A DNA stretch of 64,000 bases from Desmospora profundinema. GTDB lineage: Bacteria > Bacillota > Bacilli > Thermoactinomycetales > DSM-45169. The notes under the pieces are model-generated. The model searched no databases and had not been told where the DNA came from. It worked only from the letters and a program-made list of their open reading frames with translations. The DNA is taken from the NCBI RefSeq assembly GCF_031454155.1, contig NZ_JAVDQG010000002.1, forward strand, positions 186,001 through 250,000. Reading direction: 5' to 3'. How positions within the stretch are numbered: position 1 is the first letter of the stretch; every line of letters starts with the position of its first letter. The position numbers and the translations under genes were made by a program. Below, in pieces: positions 61,522-64,000 of this stretch.

Positions 61522-62007
61522 TTACAACCAGCCGATCCAGGAAGCGAGATAATGGCTCAATGTGGCGAACAACAGACCCGAAAACACCGTGCCGGCAGCG
61601 ATGGAAGCAACGGATACCCAAAAGGGGACACGGAAAAAAGCCGCCGCAAAACAAGCGGTGTAGGCACCCGTACCGGGCATGGGGACCGCGACAAACAGAA
61701 ACAATCCCAATGGAGCCCCGAATTTCCGGATAGACCCTCCTTTTTCAACCGCGTTTTTCTGTATACGATCGAAGAAACGGCGGTAGCGGGGGGATTGTTT
61801 ATACAGCCATTTCATCAGCGGTTCAAAAAAATAGAGCAGCGGCACGATCGGGATAAGGTTGCCGATAATGCCAAACAAGAGAGCTTGGTGGTATGGCAGG
61901 CCAATCACCGTTGCGAAAGGAATTGCCCCCCTGAGCTCGACAAAAGGCATGCCTGCCAATATCAACACTTGCAATTCCTTGGGGAACCAGGCCAACCATT
62001 CGGTCAT
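61522..62007 (-). CDS. Small multidrug-export-like membrane protein (COG2426)
   Basis: The 161-residue protein has four to five helices. LQVLILAGMPFVELRGAIPF, IVPLLYFFEPLMKWLYKQSP, and GLFLFVAVPMPGTGAYTACF define the putative small multi-drug export family. The P-x-P-G-T-G-A-Y-T loop resembles DedA-type re-entrant loops. Transport of any drug is unproven. ATG 62007 is used; GAGAGGAG lies a little far upstream. It follows a DedA gene on the same strand. Confidence 0.8.
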   Translation of the reverse strand: MTEWLAWFPKELQVLILAGMPFVELRGAIPFATVIGLPYHQALLFGIIGNLIPIVPLLYFFEPLMKWLYKQSPRYRRFFDRIQKNAVEKGGSIRKFGAPLGLFLFVAVPMPGTGAYTACFAAAFFRVPFWVSVASIAAGTVFSGLLFATLSHYLASWIGWL

Positions 62008-62112
62008 CTTCGCTGATTTCTCCTCTCCAGAACAAAACAGTGAGTAATGGTTGCTCTTATCGATACGACCAAACAAAGCGGTCCGGTTTGGATGAACCCC
62101 TGCGGATTTAGA

Positions 62113-62724
62113 CTATTTTCGCACGGAATCGTGGGAGTATTGCAGGATCCAGTGGCGGACGAACAGGATCACAGACGCTGCCAGAACCACCCACAGCAAG
62201 ATCAGTCCGTAATGATGGATCAACACAACCGCTTTTTTCCAATGTGCGCCCACGAGAAAGCCCAATCCGATAAAGGTGGTACACCAGGTTAAGGCCCCGC
62301 CGTACGCATATGCGGCGAAACGCCTCACCGAGAGTCGAGAAATACCGGCCATATAAGCAGTCACGTGACGAATTCCGGGGATGAAATAACCGAAAAACAG
62401 AACCCAGTTTCCATATTTGCGAAAAAGAAGCCGGGATCGTTTCAACCGCCTCCGTGTGATGAATATCCTGCTGCCATAGCGCTCCAAAAAGGGGTAACCC
62501 AATCGTTTCCCCAGCCAATAGCTGATTGTAATCCCGCACATGGAGCCACTTAACGCGCTGACAAAAGTTAAGGCCAAGTTCAGCTGACCCACGGAAGCCA
62601 GATAACCGATGAAGGTCATCATAATCTCATCTGGCAGCGGTAAACCCACAATCCCTAGCATCAAAAAGAAAAAGATGCCGAGATATCCATATTGCCAGAG
62701 AAGATCCAACATGGTCTGTTCCAT
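62113..62724 (-). CDS. DedA/SNARE-associated family membrane protein
   Basis: The 203-residue protein has the DedA signature: ENSI-like GIVGLPLPDEIMMTFIGYLA, GSMCGITISYWLGKRLGYPF, then RYGSRIFITRRRLKRSRLLF and FGYFIPGIRHVTAYMAGISR with the conserved F-x-R/I-PG-x-R. Members such as UptA (YngC) flip undecaprenyl phosphate, others phosphatidylethanolamine. ATG 62724 follows GCGGGGTTGG; ATG 62742 is also possible. The GIRH form is typical of the family branch containing phospholipid and C55-P translocases. Confidence 0.87.
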   Translation of the reverse strand: MEQTMLDLLWQYGYLGIFFFLMLGIVGLPLPDEIMMTFIGYLASVGQLNLALTFVSALSGSMCGITISYWLGKRLGYPFLERYGSRIFITRRRLKRSRLLFRKYGNWVLFFGYFIPGIRHVTAYMAGISRLSVRRFAAYAYGGALTWCTTFIGLGFLVGAHWKKAVVLIHHYGLILLWVVLAASVILFVRHWILQYSHDSVRK

Positions 62725-62839
62725 CGTCCAACCCCGCTTCATCCGTTCATGCCCAACATGATTAGAATATCACAATTACCATTCCGTCAAAAGAGACCGA
62801 GCGGCGGATCCCCACTTTTTGGAGGAAGCCGCTAGGGTG

Positions 62840-62950
62840 TTCTGATCACTCCATTGGGGGAGGCCCCGAGTCGGTATGTGTTTTCGTTTCATTGTAAAAA
62901 GGGGTAAAGGAAGCCCCCGGAACAAAAGTGAACCAGGTGCAACTGTACGG
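62840..62950. repeat. Degraded fragment of the intergenic element
   Basis: GTCGGTATGTGTTTTCGTTTCATTGTAAAAAGGGG and GTGAACCAGGTGCAACTG match the family core with many changes. It adjoins a complete copy at 62952. Confidence 0.5.
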
Positions 62951-62951
62951 A

Positions 62952-63149
62952 TTAGGGAGTGTCTGATAAACCCGTAGCGGGATCCCGGGCCGGTATGGCT
63001 GTCTTCGTTTCGTTGCAAAAAGCGCATAGTGAGACCGGGAGCGAAGCGACCTAGGCGAGACTTGTGCTCTATGAGTGCAAAGGCTCTCCGCCAGCCACAC
63101 CGACCCTCTCTTGTTCTTGCGAAAAATTGAATTACCAGACAGGCCCTAG
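62952..63149. repeat. Intergenic inverted-repeat element (complete copy)
   Basis: TTAGGGAGTGTCTGATAAAC at the left opposes ATTACCAGACAGGCCCTAG at the right. The inner stem is CGGTATGGCTG with CAGCCACACCG (slightly decayed), then CTCTCTTGTTC. The core TTGCAAAAAGCGCATAGTGA and the following ACCGGGAGCGAAGCGACC are intact. It lies between DedA and the nuoD terminator. Confidence 0.83.
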
Positions 63150-63204
63150 TGCAAAGGGGCTACCCGGAAGAAGGGCCACTTTGTAAAAGTATATGTCCCA
63201 TCAT

Positions 63205-63247
63205 ACAAAAAGCTGCCCCCAAAAACGACCATTTAAAAGGGCAGCTG
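63205..63247 (-). terminator. Terminator after nuoD
   Basis: On minus, AGCTGCCC (63246-63239) pairs with GGGCAGCT (63218-63211) and is followed by TTTTG, 15 bases beyond the nuoD stop. Confidence 0.8.
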
Positions 63248-63261
63248 ATAAAACCTGAAGG

Positions 63262-64000
63262 TTATGCATCCACGTCCCCTAGCACGATATCTACGGCACC
63301 TAGTATAGCGATCAGGTTGGCCACATTCTCTCCTTCCAACAAGCGGGGTAGAATTTGCAGGTTGCTGAAAGAGGGGCGTTTCCAATGGATTCGCCACGGT
63401 TTGTCCTTCCCTTTGCTAACCAGATGGACACCCAGTTCTCCCCGCGGATTTTCAACTGCCGTGTACACCTCTCCCTCCGGAGGACGCAAGACACGGGGCA
63501 CTTTGGCCATCACGGGCCCACCATCCGGAATCTGCTCCAAGGCTTGTTCCACAATGGACAGGGAATGGGACACTTCCTCCATCCGCAGTTGGTATCGGGT
63601 AAGACAGTCGCCATCCCTGCCGACGGGAACATCAAATTCAAACCGGTCGTAGATCGAGTAGGGTTGATCTTTGCGCAAATCCCGCTTCACCCCGGTACAA
63701 CGAAGGCTCGGACCGGAAAGCCCGTAATGAATGGCTGTTTCGGCTTCATACCGGCCCACCCCTTTTACCCGTGACAGGAAAATTTCATTTCCGGTCACGA
63801 GATTTTGGTATTCCTCCAGCTTTTCCCGCAGATACGGAACCAACTCCCGCACTTGCTCCAACCAACCTTCCGGAGCATCCCACTTCACCCCGCCCACACG
63901 CATATAGTTGTAGGTAAGCCGGGCACCGCACAGTTCATTAAACAATTCCACAATTTTTTCCCGGTCGCGAAACGCGAACAAAAAAGGACTCATCGCCCCG
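63262..64000 (-). CDS. nuoD: NADH-quinone oxidoreductase subunit D (3' part)
   Basis: The frame is open to the right edge. At least 245 codons of the 49-kDa subunit are visible: GAMSPFLFAFRDREKIVELF near the edge matches the family interior (DLGAMTPF), then RLTYNYMRVGGVKWDAPEGW, RCTGVKRDLRKDQPYSIYDR, ENPRGELGVHLVS and the C-terminal VANLIAILGAVDIVLGDVDA. It forms part of the quinone-binding site of complex I. The ATG at 63993 is internal. A terminator follows directly, so nuoH is not the next gene here. Confidence 0.93.
   Translation of the reverse strand, partial: GAMSPFLFAFRDREKIVELFNELCGARLTYNYMRVGGVKWDAPEGWLEQVRELVPYLREKLEEYQNLVTGNEIFLSRVKGVGRYEAETAIHYGLSGPSLRCTGVKRDLRKDQPYSIYDRFEFDVPVGRDGDCLTRYQLRMEEVSHSLSIVEQALEQIPDGGPVMAKVPRVLRPPEGEVYTAVENPRGELGVHLVSKGKDKPWRIHWKRPSFSNLQILPRLLEGENVANLIAILGAVDIVLGDVDA

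Noticed and set aside
62846-63100. 84-codon minus-strand frame
   Set aside because: It reads through a degraded and a complete copy of the repeat element.
1-64000. CRISPR arrays, prophage or intact insertion sequences
   Set aside because: No regularly spaced direct repeats, phage structural genes or complete transposase frames were found.

Overview
This window looks like chromosome from a spore-forming Gram-positive bacterium (Bacillota), most probably a relative of the Thermoactinomycetaceae. The evidence is a complete GerA-type germinant-receptor operon, a YhcN/YlaJ-type sporulation lipoprotein, a YkoN/YkoP/YkoQ-like cluster, GpsB, a ThiI/NifZ pair, strong AGGAGG-type ribosome sites and moderate GC. 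The family assignment is inference. No rRNA, CRISPR array, prophage or intact transposase is visible. Most genes lie on the minus strand.

Layout. 1-1.6 kb: the 5' part of a DUF418 membrane protein, tRNA-Gln and a decayed LysR regulator. 1.8-4.5 kb: metallophosphoesterase, glycosyltransferase and YkoP-like protein. 4.6-9 kb: pterin carbinolamine dehydratase, RocB-like hydrolase, ThiI and its sulfur donor NifZ. 9.1-23.7 kb: a maltodextrin module (LacI/MalR-type regulator, GH15 and GH13 enzymes, MalEFG transporter without its ATPase) interleaved with secreted nuclease, secreted GH5 endoglucanase and a deoxyribosyltransferase-like gene. Related palindromic operators lie before malE, before the GH15 gene and near the regulator. 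24-29 kb: a frameshifted membrane-protein operon, HAD phosphatase, MFS transporter, and a queuosine-precursor transporter/QueF operon behind a preQ1-like pseudoknot. 29-33 kb: gerAA-AB-AC plus a small two-helix D-like subunit. 33-35 kb: a nest of inverted-repeat elements, then a possible SOS-controlled small RNA. 35-44 kb: HelD, FadH with an acyl-CoA dehydrogenase, a CBS-ACT protein, and an actin-like ParM with a ribbon-helix-helix partner. 44-57 kb: tRNA-Gly(CCC), a PopT-type DUF368 protein, a peptide-uptake and murein-processing group, GpsB, antiporter, RodA and FtsW. 58-61 kb: tenI-thiO-thiS-thiG under a TPP riboswitch. 61-64 kb: ferredoxin, two small membrane proteins, and NuoD running off the right edge.

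The least-explained structure is a family of about 190-220 bp intergenic inverted-repeat elements. Each carries a long hairpin with a T-rich tail and a conserved interior. Clear or degraded copies lie near 11.0, 15.2, 18.2, 24.0, 33.7-34.1, 51.3 and 62.9 kb. Other leads are the SOS-box/small-RNA candidate at 34.3 kb, the chromosomal ParM/RHH cassette at 41.9-42.9 kb, a TPP riboswitch whose P1 helix contains the Shine-Dalgarno sequence, and a PBP4-type carboxypeptidase with no visible signal peptide.
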